A program made the translations under genes and the position numbers. A stretch of 39,431 nt of DNA from Bacteroidia bacterium (GTDB taxonomy: Bacteria; Bacteroidota; Bacteroidia; Chitinophagales; BACL12), in NCBI GenBank assembly GCA_030432405.1, contig JAUIHG010000009.1:1-39431 (forward strand), read 5' to 3'. Below the pieces are notes generated by a model. It did not search any database, was not told where the DNA came from, and worked only from the letters and a program-made list of their open reading frames with translations. Positions 15,024-23,879 of the stretch are shown in pieces (position 1 is the first letter of the stretch; every line of letters starts with the position of its first letter).

Positions 15024-17639
15024 TTACGGATGGATGATCATCCGTTCAATCCAGGTGTTGTTTTGATCGCGTACAAGCACTTGATAGGTACAAGGTCGGA
15101 GATCGTCTATTGGTAAGTGAGCGCAGCCGTTTTCAACCTGCACGATGGCATGGTAAACTGTTATTCCTGAAGCGTCGATGATGCGGCACAACAAGAGGCC
15201 CTCTGTGGCACGGTCAAGGCAAAACCGCACAGGAGACCCATTGCTTGGGTTCGGGAACAGGCGCATGGCCTGGATTGGGGCTGCTTCAAGCCCGGTGCCG
15301 CTGCTGTCTTGCGGAATGCTCCATTGGATGCTCGCGGCATTGGTGACAATGGGCGGGTTGAAATCAAAATAAATGGCACCGCGGTTTTCCAGCCGGTCGC
15401 CTTCGCCTAAAGGCGAATGCAAACCGATGCGGAACTTGACCCACCCCTGGCTTTCCAGCCAGCCTTCGGAGGTGTCCGGCAAAAAGATGCCTTCGTGACG
15501 GAACACGGCGATGTTGGGGGGCAGGTACTCGATGGTGACGGGGTGGCTGCTGGCCAGCAATCGGAAACTGGAGAGGTCCAGCCAACCGGCGTCCAGGGTG
15601 TCGTGCACCACCACATGGACGGCAGGAGCGCTGCCCATGTTCTGGAAACGGATTAGATAGTCCAGGGAGTCAGGGCTGTATCCGTATTCCTGTAGGTCGT
15701 GGGTGTATTGCTGTGGTGCTCCGGACCAGGATACCTGTTTGTCGTTGGGGTCGTATGCGGTCCCGATGTCCCAGCAAACGACGTCTCTGTTGTTGTAAGG
15801 GGTTGGGTCGATGCTGTCTATGGAAACCACCAGGCTGTCGCAGACTACCCATAAGGCAAATGTTGGGGGAAGCCCAATGCCAAACGTCAGGCTTGTCCGG
15901 TCGTAGTCTCCCGGGGCGATGAATGGGATGGTCCAGTCGATCCGGTTGCCGACGATGGTGTAGGGCGCCACCGAAATGCTGTCCAAGGTCAGTAAGGTGT
16001 CGAGGTACAAGGAGGCTTTGGCATTGACCAAGGCTTCGGTGCCCACGTTGTAAACGTCCGCGTAGGCCCCGCCGGTAAAGCCGGCAAAGCCCGTAAGGAT
16101 GGTGAGATCGGCTTTGGCATCGTAGATGCCGGGATTGGGAATCAGGGTGAAATCGATCGTGTCTGCCAACTGCCCTGAATCGGGCAAGACTACCCAAACA
16201 CCCGATGCCGGGCTGCCGAACGTGTGGTAAGCAATGCTGTCCAGCACCACAAACAAGGTATCCGTTCTGGGGTCTCCAAAGCCGTATGTTCCGTCCTCTT
16301 GGACAACGGCTGCTTCGCCATTGACTGAAATGGATGCGCTTGGAAAGACCCGTTCGTCCGCATCGAATTGGCCGTTTTCATTTTCGTCGACATAGACGCG
16401 CCCATGAATTCCGGCATGATCAAACTGGCCGCTTGTATCCCAAAGCACAGCATTGACGCCTCGAAACCAGAACGAGTTGACTTGATATACACGATCCCCC
16501 AGCACAGCAATCTCTTCACTGACCAAACTCGAATCGCCCCACTGAGCAGAAAGCCACGGCAAGTCCTTTCTCCATTGTACTTCCAGGTTTGGGCTCATTT
16601 TCAGTAAGCCCGGATATTGGAGGCTGTCGTGACTGGTGTATCCATTTAAGATGCTGAAGAAGAGGGAGCCATCTTCGCCGGAGGCGACATACGTTTGTTC
16701 TCCGTGGCTAAAAGGGTTCACCAATACGCGGCGCAGAGCGTAGCCATCAGCGTCCAATTCGTACAGCACATAGCAGTACTCGCGGATGCCCGGAGCGATC
16801 GTATCAAAGTAAGCATAGTCGTTTACGGCCACGATGATGCGACCATCCGGCATGGTGAGCAGGGTTCGTTTGTTGTGCGAGGAAAATGTGTCCGCATCAA
16901 TCCATTTGGATTGAAGCAGGTTGCCATTGGCCGAAAAGCGATAAAATTCTAAGGAGTCCGTGCCAATGAGCGCCCTGGTTGCGGTAGTGACCAGGCTTGA
17001 ATCGTCCAATTCGACCACCTCAATCTTGGCATCATGGTATTCAGCATCCGATGATTGTTTGCTGTACCACCGCCATAGTTCCGCGCCATTGGCATCGACT
17101 TTGACCATGTAAGTCCTTTGTTCCGGTCCAACGGAAGAAAAGCCAGAGCCGACAAATCCACCATCAGAGGTAGGCAGTACACAATTGAACTGAGATCTTT
17201 GAACGAAGCTGGCCGTGTCGGAATAGGTCCAGAGCGTATTGCCCAAAGAATCCAGACGGGTCAACTGCGCTTGACCCCCCAAAGCCCATCCTCCCGGGCC
17301 GGAATTGCCCGCCCAAATGCTCCCACGGTCGTGTGTCAATGCGCCGTCGTAGGCCTTCCTGTCTGCCGTATCAAGATTGACCGTCCACAATGGCGTTCCA
17401 TTGGCATTAGCCCGGACCACAACCACATTGTCAATCCCATAACCCGTTCCAGGCACATTGTCCCGATCCCGAATGGCTATGTAGAAGCCTTTGTCCGGAT
17501 GGGGAACAATGTCAATGGGCTCATCCACCCAGGTTCCGTTGGGACCTACCGGGTATTCGTAGTAGCCAATAGGAGCTTGAGCGGTTGCGGATAGACTCCA
17601 TGCCATTAAGACGAGGAGCAAGGTGGACGAAAGGCGCAT
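15024..17639 (-). CDS. Large T9SS-secreted beta-propeller/DUF7619 protein, copy 2
   Basis: This 871-residue paralog of the previous gene starts at the ATG at 17639 (MRLSSTLLLVLMAWSLSATAQ), which gives a clean signal peptide; a longer frame to 17699 is less likely. Domain order is the same: beta-propeller repeats (LTRLDSLGNTLWTY, VKVDANGAELWRW), SdrD-like segment (GRVYVDENENGQFDADER), CARDB-like region, DPNDK-type domain and a T9SS sorting domain (MRLFPNPSNGSPV). Start and stop are both exactly 2830 bp from those of copy 1, so the pair is a tandem duplication with no net length change. The sorting domains and propellers have diverged more than the DPNDK-type region, which suggests gene conversion there. 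Function is unknown. Confidence 0.9.
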   Translation of the reverse strand: MRLSSTLLLVLMAWSLSATAQAPIGYYEYPVGPNGTWVDEPIDIVPHPDKGFYIAIRDRDNVPGTGYGIDNVVVVRANANGTPLWTVNLDTADRKAYDGALTHDRGSIWAGNSGPGGWALGGQAQLTRLDSLGNTLWTYSDTASFVQRSQFNCVLPTSDGGFVGSGFSSVGPEQRTYMVKVDANGAELWRWYSKQSSDAEYHDAKIEVVELDDSSLVTTATRALIGTDSLEFYRFSANGNLLQSKWIDADTFSSHNKRTLLTMPDGRIIVAVNDYAYFDTIAPGIREYCYVLYELDADGYALRRVLVNPFSHGEQTYVASGEDGSLFFSILNGYTSHDSLQYPGLLKMSPNLEVQWRKDLPWLSAQWGDSSLVSEEIAVLGDRVYQVNSFWFRGVNAVLWDTSGQFDHAGIHGRVYVDENENGQFDADERVFPSASISVNGEAAVVQEDGTYGFGDPRTDTLFVVLDSIAYHTFGSPASGVWVVLPDSGQLADTIDFTLIPNPGIYDAKADLTILTGFAGFTGGAYADVYNVGTEALVNAKASLYLDTLLTLDSISVAPYTIVGNRIDWTIPFIAPGDYDRTSLTFGIGLPPTFALWVVCDSLVVSIDSIDPTPYNNRDVVCWDIGTAYDPNDKQVSWSGAPQQYTHDLQEYGYSPDSLDYLIRFQNMGSAPAVHVVVHDTLDAGWLDLSSFRLLASSHPVTIEYLPPNIAVFRHEGIFLPDTSEGWLESQGWVKFRIGLHSPLGEGDRLENRGAIYFDFNPPIVTNAASIQWSIPQDSSGTGLEAAPIQAMRLFPNPSNGSPVRFCLDRATEGLLLCRIIDASGITVYHAIVQVENGCAHLPIDDLRPCTYQVLVRDQNNTWIERMIIHP
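15371..15719 (-). repeat. Near-identical tract, copy 2
   Basis: Partner of 12541-12889 at a constant offset of 2830 bp. Confidence 0.85.
15402..15417. repeat. Dispersed palindrome TTCGCC-TAAA-GGCGAA
   Basis: Identical to 12572-12587 because it lies inside the near-identical tract. A near copy (one mismatch, 16674-16688) lies further upstream in the same gene. Confidence 0.8.
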
Positions 17640-17794
17640 GGGGGTGTTTCCCCTCAAGCTAGGGCATAGCGGTGCGTAGCCAAAGCATGCTTGGCCCATA
17701 TTGCCCTACATATTGCTGTCAGTTAGCATCCGTGATGTATGAGGCAGAATCCGTAGGACATCCCAAAGCATCGCTTCGTGGAGATTGGCTTTGC

Positions 17795-18175
17795 CTATTC
17801 AGGCGAAACCACGAGCGGACGAAAGCCGCCGTACACCATCCTGGACGCGTCGAAGATGGGGGCGTCCGGGTTGAAGAGCGGGCCCACCAATTCCGCCATG
17901 CGCGGATCTTTGGGTACGCTTTGGTTGGCCTGATCGCGGATGGCCTTGGTGGGAAAGACGGCCCAACCGAAGACCACCACTTCGTCTTCTTTTGCCTGTA
18001 CAGCATCCACAAAGGACCGCAGGCCTGCTCTGCTCAGATCATCACCGACATACTCCATGTAGGCCGTGGCTCCGTGTTCCTTCCAGATGTTCGCGACCTG
18101 CTCGGCCACACGCTGATAGGTGTCCAGGTGCTTTTGGGGCAGGGGGAAAATAAAACTGTCGATGTAGTTGGGCAT
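17795..18175 (-). CDS. DUF1428 family protein (YbaA-like)
   Basis: This is a 126-residue cytosolic protein. The N-terminus MPNYIDSFIFPLPQKHLDTY and the segments VVVFGWAVFPTKAIRDQAN and FDASRMVYGGFRPLV are typical of DUF1428, a small ferredoxin-like-fold family related to E. coli YbaA whose biochemical role is not established. Length fits the family. Its last codons and stop overlap a near copy of the dispersed palindrome (17790-17807). The stop of the next upstream gene is only 17 bp from its start, so the two may be co-transcribed. Confidence 0.85.
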   Translation of the reverse strand: MPNYIDSFIFPLPQKHLDTYQRVAEQVANIWKEHGATAYMEYVGDDLSRAGLRSFVDAVQAKEDEVVVFGWAVFPTKAIRDQANQSVPKDPRMAELVGPLFNPDAPIFDASRMVYGGFRPLVVSPE

Positions 18176-18192
18176 GCGGAGATTGCGTTTGA

Positions 18193-18882
18193 TCAGGGTC
18201 TGCTGCGGCTGCGGATCCAGAAGACCATCAAAACCAGGTTTAGGATTCCGGAAGCCATGAGCCAGGCCATTAACGGATTGCGCCTGGGATTGTAGGTCTG
18301 TTGCGGCGGTGCATCCTCCATAGCATCAGCGATCGGCGCCGGGGATGGCGCATCGACGGATGTTGCTGGCTGTGCCGCCAGTCTTGTGACCAAATCCAGA
18401 AAGGGCAGAGTGAGGCTATCCAGCGTCCACGTTTCCTGTTTGCCGCCCAGTTGAAAACGAACTGCCTCAAAGTTGTTCAACACCAGGGTCGCCGTGATTT
18501 CGTTCTGCACCGTTTCCAGCGCAGGGATGGCCGCGTCGGACGCTACAACAACCGTGTTGCCATCGATGGTCAGGTCATAGGGCCAATCATACACCTCCGG
18601 CTTTTGCGCGCTCAGACGCCCCAGTAATTTATGGACCAGGTCGCTGCGTACCGTCCCAAAGTAGTCTTCGTGTTGTTGAGGGGCCAGATACCTGTACCCA
18701 TACGCATCCAACAGTTCTGCCCGACGCCAGGATCCTTGAACATACTCGGTCTCGTGGTACACGTAGTATATGTTCAAATGGGTAGCGCCAACTTCCATGC
18801 TGATGGAAAGCGCAACAAATGCAAGCAACACCTTTAGTAAGGTGTTTTCGGAATGCGTTAGGCAAGTTTTGGAAACCACCAT
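18193..18882 (-). CDS. Bitopic membrane protein, unknown
   Basis: This is a 229-residue protein. The start is uncertain: the ATG at 18882 gives a signal sequence or anchor (TLLKVLLAFVALSISMEVGA), while the frame continues upstream into murI. The middle is an extracytoplasmic domain with aromatic-rich THLNIYYVYHETEYVQGSW, then a segment resembling a small alpha/beta fold (DLTIDGNTVVVASDAA). Near the C-terminus, after a proline-rich linker, is a second transmembrane helix (LMAWLMASGILNLVLMVFW) with a basic cytosolic tail (RSRSRP), so it is anchored in the inner membrane. I do not recognise the family. Confidence 0.7.
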   Translation of the reverse strand: MVVSKTCLTHSENTLLKVLLAFVALSISMEVGATHLNIYYVYHETEYVQGSWRRAELLDAYGYRYLAPQQHEDYFGTVRSDLVHKLLGRLSAQKPEVYDWPYDLTIDGNTVVVASDAAIPALETVQNEITATLVLNNFEAVRFQLGGKQETWTLDSLTLPFLDLVTRLAAQPATSVDAPSPAPIADAMEDAPPQQTYNPRRNPLMAWLMASGILNLVLMVFWIRSRSRP

Positions 18883-18937
18883 TTGAGCATCAGGATGTGT
18901 TAGCTGATGGGGTATACGCTCCCACAGGCTTACCGTT

Positions 18938-19750
18938 TTACGCCTCCGACTCCAAATCCACCGGCTCCAGCCGCACGGTCTTGCCCCAGAAGATGCGGGT
19001 GGTGCGGGCAAAGGCGTCGGTGTAGTCGCTGACGCAGAAGGTGTGCTGCTGTTTGGCGCGGTGGTCGAGCAACAGGTTGCGTTCGCCGAGTTCGGCGGCC
19101 ACGGCGTCGGCCACCAGGCCGGGGGTGTCGAAGAGTTCCACGCCCGGGCCGTAGTGGTCTTGGATGTCGTCGCGGATGAGGGGGTAGTGGGTGCAGGCCA
19201 TGATCAGGCCCTGGATTTCCTGCAGGGCCTTGCGGTCCAGGTAGGCGCCCAGAACAGCACGGGAGATGTTGTTGTGGAAGAAGCCTTCCTCGATCATCGG
19301 GGCCAGCAGGGGGGTGGCCAGGCTGTGCACCGTCAGGTCGGGCCGCAGTTTCTTGAGCTTTCGCGGGTACGCGGCTGCCCGGACCGTAGCCTTGGTGCCG
19401 ATCACGCCGATGCGGTGCAGCTCGCGGCGGGCCGCCACGGCCTGCACCACCGGGTCGATGACGTTGAAGATGGGCAGTTCATGCCCGTAACGGCGCTGCA
19501 AGTGGGTATAGGCCGCCGAGGAGGCGGAATTGCACGCAATGACGATGGCCTTGCAGTCGCGCTCCACCAGGAACTCGGCAATGCGTTCGGCGTAACGCCG
19601 GATGGTGGCCGCGGATTTGTCGCCGTACGGCAGGTGGGCCGTGTCCCCGAAGTAGAGGATGCGTTCGGCCGGCAGGCGGTCCAAAATGGCGTGGGCCACA
19701 GTCAGGCCCCCGATCCCGGAGTCAAAAATGCCGATGGGGCGGTCCGCCAT
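18938..19750 (-). CDS. murI: Glutamate racemase
   Basis: This 270-residue cytosolic enzyme converts L-glutamate to D-glutamate for peptidoglycan. The family motifs are complete: FDSGIGGLTV (Asp10), PYGDKSAATI, IACNSASS (catalytic Cys73), and MACTHYPLI (catalytic Cys186, His188). The length is normal. It is the last gene of the envelope block, as in many Flavobacteriia. The terminator at 19801-19843 lies between it and the upstream ompH gene, so it probably has its own promoter or depends on read-through. Confidence 0.96.
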   Translation of the reverse strand: MADRPIGIFDSGIGGLTVAHAILDRLPAERILYFGDTAHLPYGDKSAATIRRYAERIAEFLVERDCKAIVIACNSASSAAYTHLQRRYGHELPIFNVIDPVVQAVAARRELHRIGVIGTKATVRAAAYPRKLKKLRPDLTVHSLATPLLAPMIEEGFFHNNISRAVLGAYLDRKALQEIQGLIMACTHYPLIRDDIQDHYGPGVELFDTPGLVADAVAAELGERNLLLDHRAKQQHTFCVSDYTDAFARTTRIFWGKTVRLEPVDLESEA

Positions 19751-19800
19751 AAGGCTTCAACTGAAGGCCAAATCTAGTGTATGGCAACAGGACCCTGGTC

Positions 19801-19843
19801 CAAAAACGACACCAGGCCAGCATGCCGAAGCATACTGGCCTGG
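19801..19843 (-). terminator. Rho-independent terminator after ompH
   Basis: On the minus strand CCAGGCCAGTATGC pairs with GCATGCTGGCCTGG around CTTC-like bases and is followed by GTCGTTTTT. It would end the transcript of the bamA-ompH-ompH block. Confidence 0.8.
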
Positions 19844-19883
19844 AGCTTGCTCAAAGGCAGGGAAGCCTAAAGCCATGGACGGT

Positions 19884-20384
19884 CTACAGGCCGAGTCGGG
19901 CCTTGACGTCCGGTAGGATGTTCATGGCGTCCGGTCCCACATACAGGAGGGTGGACATGTCCATCACGTAGGTGAGGCCTTTTTCCTTGCCAACGGCGTC
20001 CACGGCGTTTTGCGCCTTGGTGATGATGGGTTCCATCAGCTCGTTTTGCTTGTTGACGAGCTTCTCCTGGCTGGTCACCTGGAACTCCTCAATGCGCTGC
20101 ACCAGGCTCTGGATGTCCTGCTCGGCGGCTTCGCGCTTCACTTCGCTCCAGCCGGCGGCATTGGTCTGGTAATCCGTCTGGCGGTTTTGCAGCTCGGTGA
20201 GGTAGGAGTTGTAGGTCTCCTGCAGCTCGTTGCCGTAGGCTTCGAGCTTGGTTTGCACGGACTTGGCTTCCGGCATGGCAGCCAGCAGCTCCTGGAAGTT
20301 GATGTGGCCGACTTTGGACTGGGCCTGTACGCCTCCGGCGAAAGCCAGGCTGGCGCAGAGGAGCAGAAGGGCGATGCGGTTCAT
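19884..20384 (-). CDS. OmpH/Skp-family periplasmic chaperone, copy 1
   Basis: This 166-residue protein has a signal peptide (MNRIALLLLCASLAFAGG, cleavage after VQAQ). The mature start SKVGHINFQELLAAMPE is typical of OmpH/Skp proteins. A long charged coiled coil (about residues 40-130) forms the tentacle that holds unfolded outer-membrane proteins in the periplasm. The C-terminal GLTYVMDMSTLLYVG is the conserved beta end of the body. Two such genes in tandem downstream of bamA are normal in Flavobacteriia. A near copy of the dispersed palindrome (20328-20342) lies in the signal-peptide codons. Confidence 0.92.
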   Translation of the reverse strand: MNRIALLLLCASLAFAGGVQAQSKVGHINFQELLAAMPEAKSVQTKLEAYGNELQETYNSYLTELQNRQTDYQTNAAGWSEVKREAAEQDIQSLVQRIEEFQVTSQEKLVNKQNELMEPIITKAQNAVDAVGKEKGLTYVMDMSTLLYVGPDAMNILPDVKARLGL

Positions 20385-20479
20385 GGTTGGATCGTTGTAA
20401 CGGGATGGGGACTCAAGGCCCCGCGGACCCGCGAAAATACGGAAATGGGAGAGGGAAACGACCTATTTGCAGCCCCCGG

Positions 20480-21007
20480 CTATTTGTTGACCCCGAGGCG
20501 TTTGAGCACGTCGTCGCTGCGGTCGTTTTCCGGATTGGCAAACAGCAGGGTGGTGGAATTGGCCTTGTCGAAGATGAAATCGTAGTTCCGGTCTTCGGCC
20601 AGCTCCAGAATGGCGGCGTACACGCGGTCCTGAATGGGTTTGATCAGCTCCTGGCGCTTCTGGAACAGCTCGCCCTGGTAGCCGAATTTGGCCTGCTGAT
20701 AGTCCTTGAGGGCCTGTTCCTTGGCCTCGATGGCCGCAATGCGCTCGTTTTCCTGCTCGTCGGTCAACAGCACGCGGTCGTTCTGGAAATCGCGGTACAT
20801 CGCCTCGATGTTGGCCTTCATGCCTTCGGCGTCCTTGCGCCAGGTCTCGGCAATGCGGTCGATTTCCGCCTGGGCCGTCTCGTACTCCTCAATCTGCTCG
20901 AGGATGTAATCGGTGTTCACGTAGGCAAAACGCTGAGCCTGGGCCTGAAAGCCGGCCAACAGCAGGAGCGCGGCAATGGGCAGGGCGCGGAGGAGGGAAC
21001 GTTTCAT
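20480..21007 (-). CDS. OmpH/Skp-family periplasmic chaperone, copy 2
   Basis: This 175-residue protein has a signal peptide (MKRSLLRALPIAALLLLAGF, cleavage after QAQAQ) and mature start RFAYVNTDYILEQIEEYE. A charged coiled coil spans about residues 40-130, followed by the conserved body strand YDFIFDKANSTTLLFA. It is a tandem relative of the neighbouring copy, with strongly diverged sequence. It starts 42 bp after bamA, so it is probably in the same transcript, and would chaperone BamA substrates. Confidence 0.93.
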   Translation of the reverse strand: MKRSLLRALPIAALLLLAGFQAQAQRFAYVNTDYILEQIEEYETAQAEIDRIAETWRKDAEGMKANIEAMYRDFQNDRVLLTDEQENERIAAIEAKEQALKDYQQAKFGYQGELFQKRQELIKPIQDRVYAAILELAEDRNYDFIFDKANSTTLLFANPENDRSDDVLKRLGVNK

Positions 21008-21049
21008 GGTCTGGTCGTTGAAGGCCGCTGTGCCCTTCGGGCGAAAGCC

Positions 21050-23866
21050 TTATTCAGGCTCAAAGCCCAGCACGATGTTGAAGCGGCCGTTGTTGAGGAT
21101 GTAGTCGAAGAACCCGTCCGAGGGTACGAGGGGTTGCAGGGGTGCATCATCAAAGCGTATGCCATAATCCACACCGAGCAGGCCGAACATGGGCAGGAAG
21201 GCCCGTACACCAAGGCCTACAGAGCGTCTGAGGTCAAACGGATCGTAGTCGTCAAAACGCTCCCAGAGGTTGCCGCCCTGGGCAAACAAGTGCATGTAGA
21301 CGGTCGACGTCGGGTTGAGGCTGATGGGGTAGCGCAGCTCAACGGTGTATTTGTTGAACAGCGGGGAGTTGATGGGCAGGGTATTGCTGCTCAGGGTCGT
21401 GTTGTCGAATACGTTCTCCTCGAACTGCTCGTAGCCGCGCAGGGCAATCACGTCAAAGCCCTCCAGGTTGAAGTTGGCCAGACCGTCGCCGCCCAACTGG
21501 AACTGCTCAAAGCCGGAATGGCCAATCTGCGGGTTGTAATAGCCCATGTAACCCAGCTTGGCTTCGGTGCGCAGCACAAACTTGCCCACCAGCGGGGTAA
21601 ACCATTCGGCGTTCAGCCGCCACTTGTGGAACTCGATCCAGCGGTAGCGGTCGGCGGGCGGCAGCAGCGCGTAGTTCTTTTCACTGAAAGCGCTATACGG
21701 CGGCGTCAGCTGGAGGCTCAACGAAATGTTGGAGCCCTGCTGCGGGAAGTAGGGGTTCGGACCTGCCGATTGCCGCGCCAGGGTCAGCGTGGAGGAGATG
21801 TTGTACAGGTTCCCGTTGGTCAAAAAGAAGTTGCCCTGGGTCCAGTCGTTGAGGATGTATTGCTGGAAGTTCAGCGAAGCGAGGAAGCTGAAGTAGTCGT
21901 CCGGCCAGCGCAGGCGGATGCCGTAGGCCAGGGTGGCGCCGTTGGTGGTGAAGTCGCGGCGGCCCTCGTCGTTGCGGCCCAGGCCATTGCTCAATAGCGT
22001 TCGGAAGGCGCTGACGGTGAAGCTGTTGGGTTTGTTGCCGCCCAGCCAGGGCTCGGTGAAGGAGAAGTTGTAGCTCTGGAAGATCCGGCCGTTGGTGTTC
22101 ACCCGGAAGGTGAGGCGCTGGCCATCGCCCTGGGGAATGGGGTTCCAGGCCTCGCCGCGGAAGAGGTTCTGGATGGAGAAGTTGTTGAAGCTCACGCCCA
22201 CCGAACCGACCACGCCGCGGCCCACACCGCCCCAGCCGGCGCTGAGCTCAAGCTGGTCGCTGGGCCGTTCCACCACCGTGTATTCAATGTCCACGGTGCC
22301 GTCCTGCGGGTTGGGAATCGGGTTGATGCCGATCTGTTCGGGATCAAAAAAGCCCAGGTTGGCGATCTCCCGCTGCGAGCGGATGAGGTCCGCCCGGCTG
22401 AACTCGTCTCCGGGCAGGGTGCGCAGTTCCCGGCGGATGACGTGCTCGTTGGTGCGGGTATTGCCCTTGATGACCACGTTGCGGATCACCGCCTGCGGAC
22501 CTTCTGAAACGCGGATTTCCAGGTCGATCGAGTCGCCGTCCACACGCACTTCCACCGGCGTGACCTCGAAGAAGAGGTAGCCGTCGTCCATGTACAGGGA
22601 GGTGACGTCGTTCTGGTTGGGGTCAAAGCGCAGCTTCTGCTCCAAGCGGCTTGCGCTGTAGAGGTCCCCGCGCTCGATGGTCAGCACGGTATCCAGCCGA
22701 CCGGGTTGCGCCCCGGCCTTTTGGCGGCCGCTGTATTTTGAATTGCCCGCCCAGGTGATGTGCCGGAAGTAATACTGCGGCCCTTCGTCCACCTCCAGGT
22801 CGATGTGCATGGTCCGGTCGTCCACGAAATAGACCGAATCCCGCGCAATGCGCGCATCCCGAAAACCCTTGTTGTTGTAGTGCTGGATGATCAGGTTCTT
22901 GTCAATCTCGTAGTCGGTCTCCTGGAATTTGCTGGAACTGAAGAGGTTGGGTTGAAAACGGTTCTGCGTCAGTTCCCGCAGGCTTTCGCCGTTCAGGTTG
23001 GCCATGAAGCCTACCAGACGGTCCGGACGCAGGATCCCCCAGCCAATGGCCTGGGTCGTATCGCCGGTATCGGCGAAGGGCGTGATCCGGAATTTCTCCT
23101 TGGTCTCCTTCATCTGCCGCCGCACCTGACCGTCCGGCAGTTCGGCATTGCCGATGATGTTGATGCGGCCGATTTTGACCTTCTGGCCCTTGTCGATCTT
23201 GATGTTGACCAGCACGTTGTTGTCGCCCAGGGTGTCCTGCTTCTCGAACACGTTCACCTCGGCGGCCAGGAAACCCTTGTCCCCGTAGTAGTCGGTGATC
23301 TGGTTGATGATGTTCTGGCGGGTGTGGTCCTTGTAGGGCGTGCCACGGATCAGGGAAATGCGCGAACGGATGTCGTCGATTTCGCCCTTCCGGGCGCCGG
23401 TGATCGAAAAACGGCTCACGCGCGGCAGTTCCACGGTCTCGATGCGCAGAAACACGTTGTTGCCCGATACGCGGTCGATGTAGATGGCCACGTCCGAGAA
23501 CAGGCGGAGCTTCCAAAGGCTTTTGATGGCCCCGGCGATGTCGTCGCCCGGAATGGTGATCGTCTTTCCGGGATCCAGCCCCGTGCGCGCAATCAGGCTG
23601 CGTTCGTCCAGGGTATTGATGCCGTTGATGACCGTACCGCCGATGGTGTACTCCGCCGGCACGCCGTAGTCCACGGCGTTGTCGTGCTTGCCCAGCGAAC
23701 CGCCGATGGCTTGTTCGGGGGCCTGGTCGGTGCTCAGCACCGGGCTGACGGTCTGGGTGGAGTCCGCTGCATCCGCTCCGGGCTGGGCGTGCAGCAGGGA
23801 TTCGCCCGGAAGGGCGAAAACAAGAAGGAACCACAGGATCGCGGTGGCGCGTGCCTGAACGTGCAT
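21050..23866 (-). CDS. bamA: Outer-membrane protein assembly factor BamA
   Basis: This 938-residue Omp85 protein inserts beta-barrel proteins into the outer membrane. After the signal peptide and a low-complexity stretch, residues about 70-480 hold the POTRA domains (for example IGGTVINGINTLDERSLI, IGRINIIGNAELPDGQVRR, AVIRNVVIKGNTRTNEHVI). The rest is a 16-strand barrel with the loop-6 motif as ALRGYEQF and a C-terminal strand FNIVLGFEPE. Length is at the upper end for Bacteroidota BamA. It starts 13 bp after uppS. A perfect dispersed palindrome falls in the signal-peptide codons (23801-23818) and a near copy lies at 23061-23076. Confidence 0.96.
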   Translation of the reverse strand: MHVQARATAILWFLLVFALPGESLLHAQPGADAADSTQTVSPVLSTDQAPEQAIGGSLGKHDNAVDYGVPAEYTIGGTVINGINTLDERSLIARTGLDPGKTITIPGDDIAGAIKSLWKLRLFSDVAIYIDRVSGNNVFLRIETVELPRVSRFSITGARKGEIDDIRSRISLIRGTPYKDHTRQNIINQITDYYGDKGFLAAEVNVFEKQDTLGDNNVLVNIKIDKGQKVKIGRINIIGNAELPDGQVRRQMKETKEKFRITPFADTGDTTQAIGWGILRPDRLVGFMANLNGESLRELTQNRFQPNLFSSSKFQETDYEIDKNLIIQHYNNKGFRDARIARDSVYFVDDRTMHIDLEVDEGPQYYFRHITWAGNSKYSGRQKAGAQPGRLDTVLTIERGDLYSASRLEQKLRFDPNQNDVTSLYMDDGYLFFEVTPVEVRVDGDSIDLEIRVSEGPQAVIRNVVIKGNTRTNEHVIRRELRTLPGDEFSRADLIRSQREIANLGFFDPEQIGINPIPNPQDGTVDIEYTVVERPSDQLELSAGWGGVGRGVVGSVGVSFNNFSIQNLFRGEAWNPIPQGDGQRLTFRVNTNGRIFQSYNFSFTEPWLGGNKPNSFTVSAFRTLLSNGLGRNDEGRRDFTTNGATLAYGIRLRWPDDYFSFLASLNFQQYILNDWTQGNFFLTNGNLYNISSTLTLARQSAGPNPYFPQQGSNISLSLQLTPPYSAFSEKNYALLPPADRYRWIEFHKWRLNAEWFTPLVGKFVLRTEAKLGYMGYYNPQIGHSGFEQFQLGGDGLANFNLEGFDVIALRGYEQFEENVFDNTTLSSNTLPINSPLFNKYTVELRYPISLNPTSTVYMHLFAQGGNLWERFDDYDPFDLRRSVGLGVRAFLPMFGLLGVDYGIRFDDAPLQPLVPSDGFFDYILNNGRFNIVLGFEPE
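23801..23818. repeat. Dispersed palindrome TTCGCCC-GGAA-GGGCGAA
   Basis: Seven-base arms, read on the minus strand as FALPGE at codons 17-22 of bamA, across the end of the signal-peptide core. Confidence 0.8.
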
Positions 23867-23879
23867 GCGGAGGCGGAGC

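Noticed and set aside
18938..19011. Extended start of the bitopic membrane protein inside murI
   Set aside because: The extension has no signal peptide and is the murI coding sequence in another frame; the ATG at 18882 gives a proper signal sequence.
20387..21997. Long plus-strand open frame (536 codons) opposite ompH and bamA
   Set aside because: It is antisense to genes with clear domain evidence, has no recognisable domain, and is explained by the high G+C content of the coding strand.
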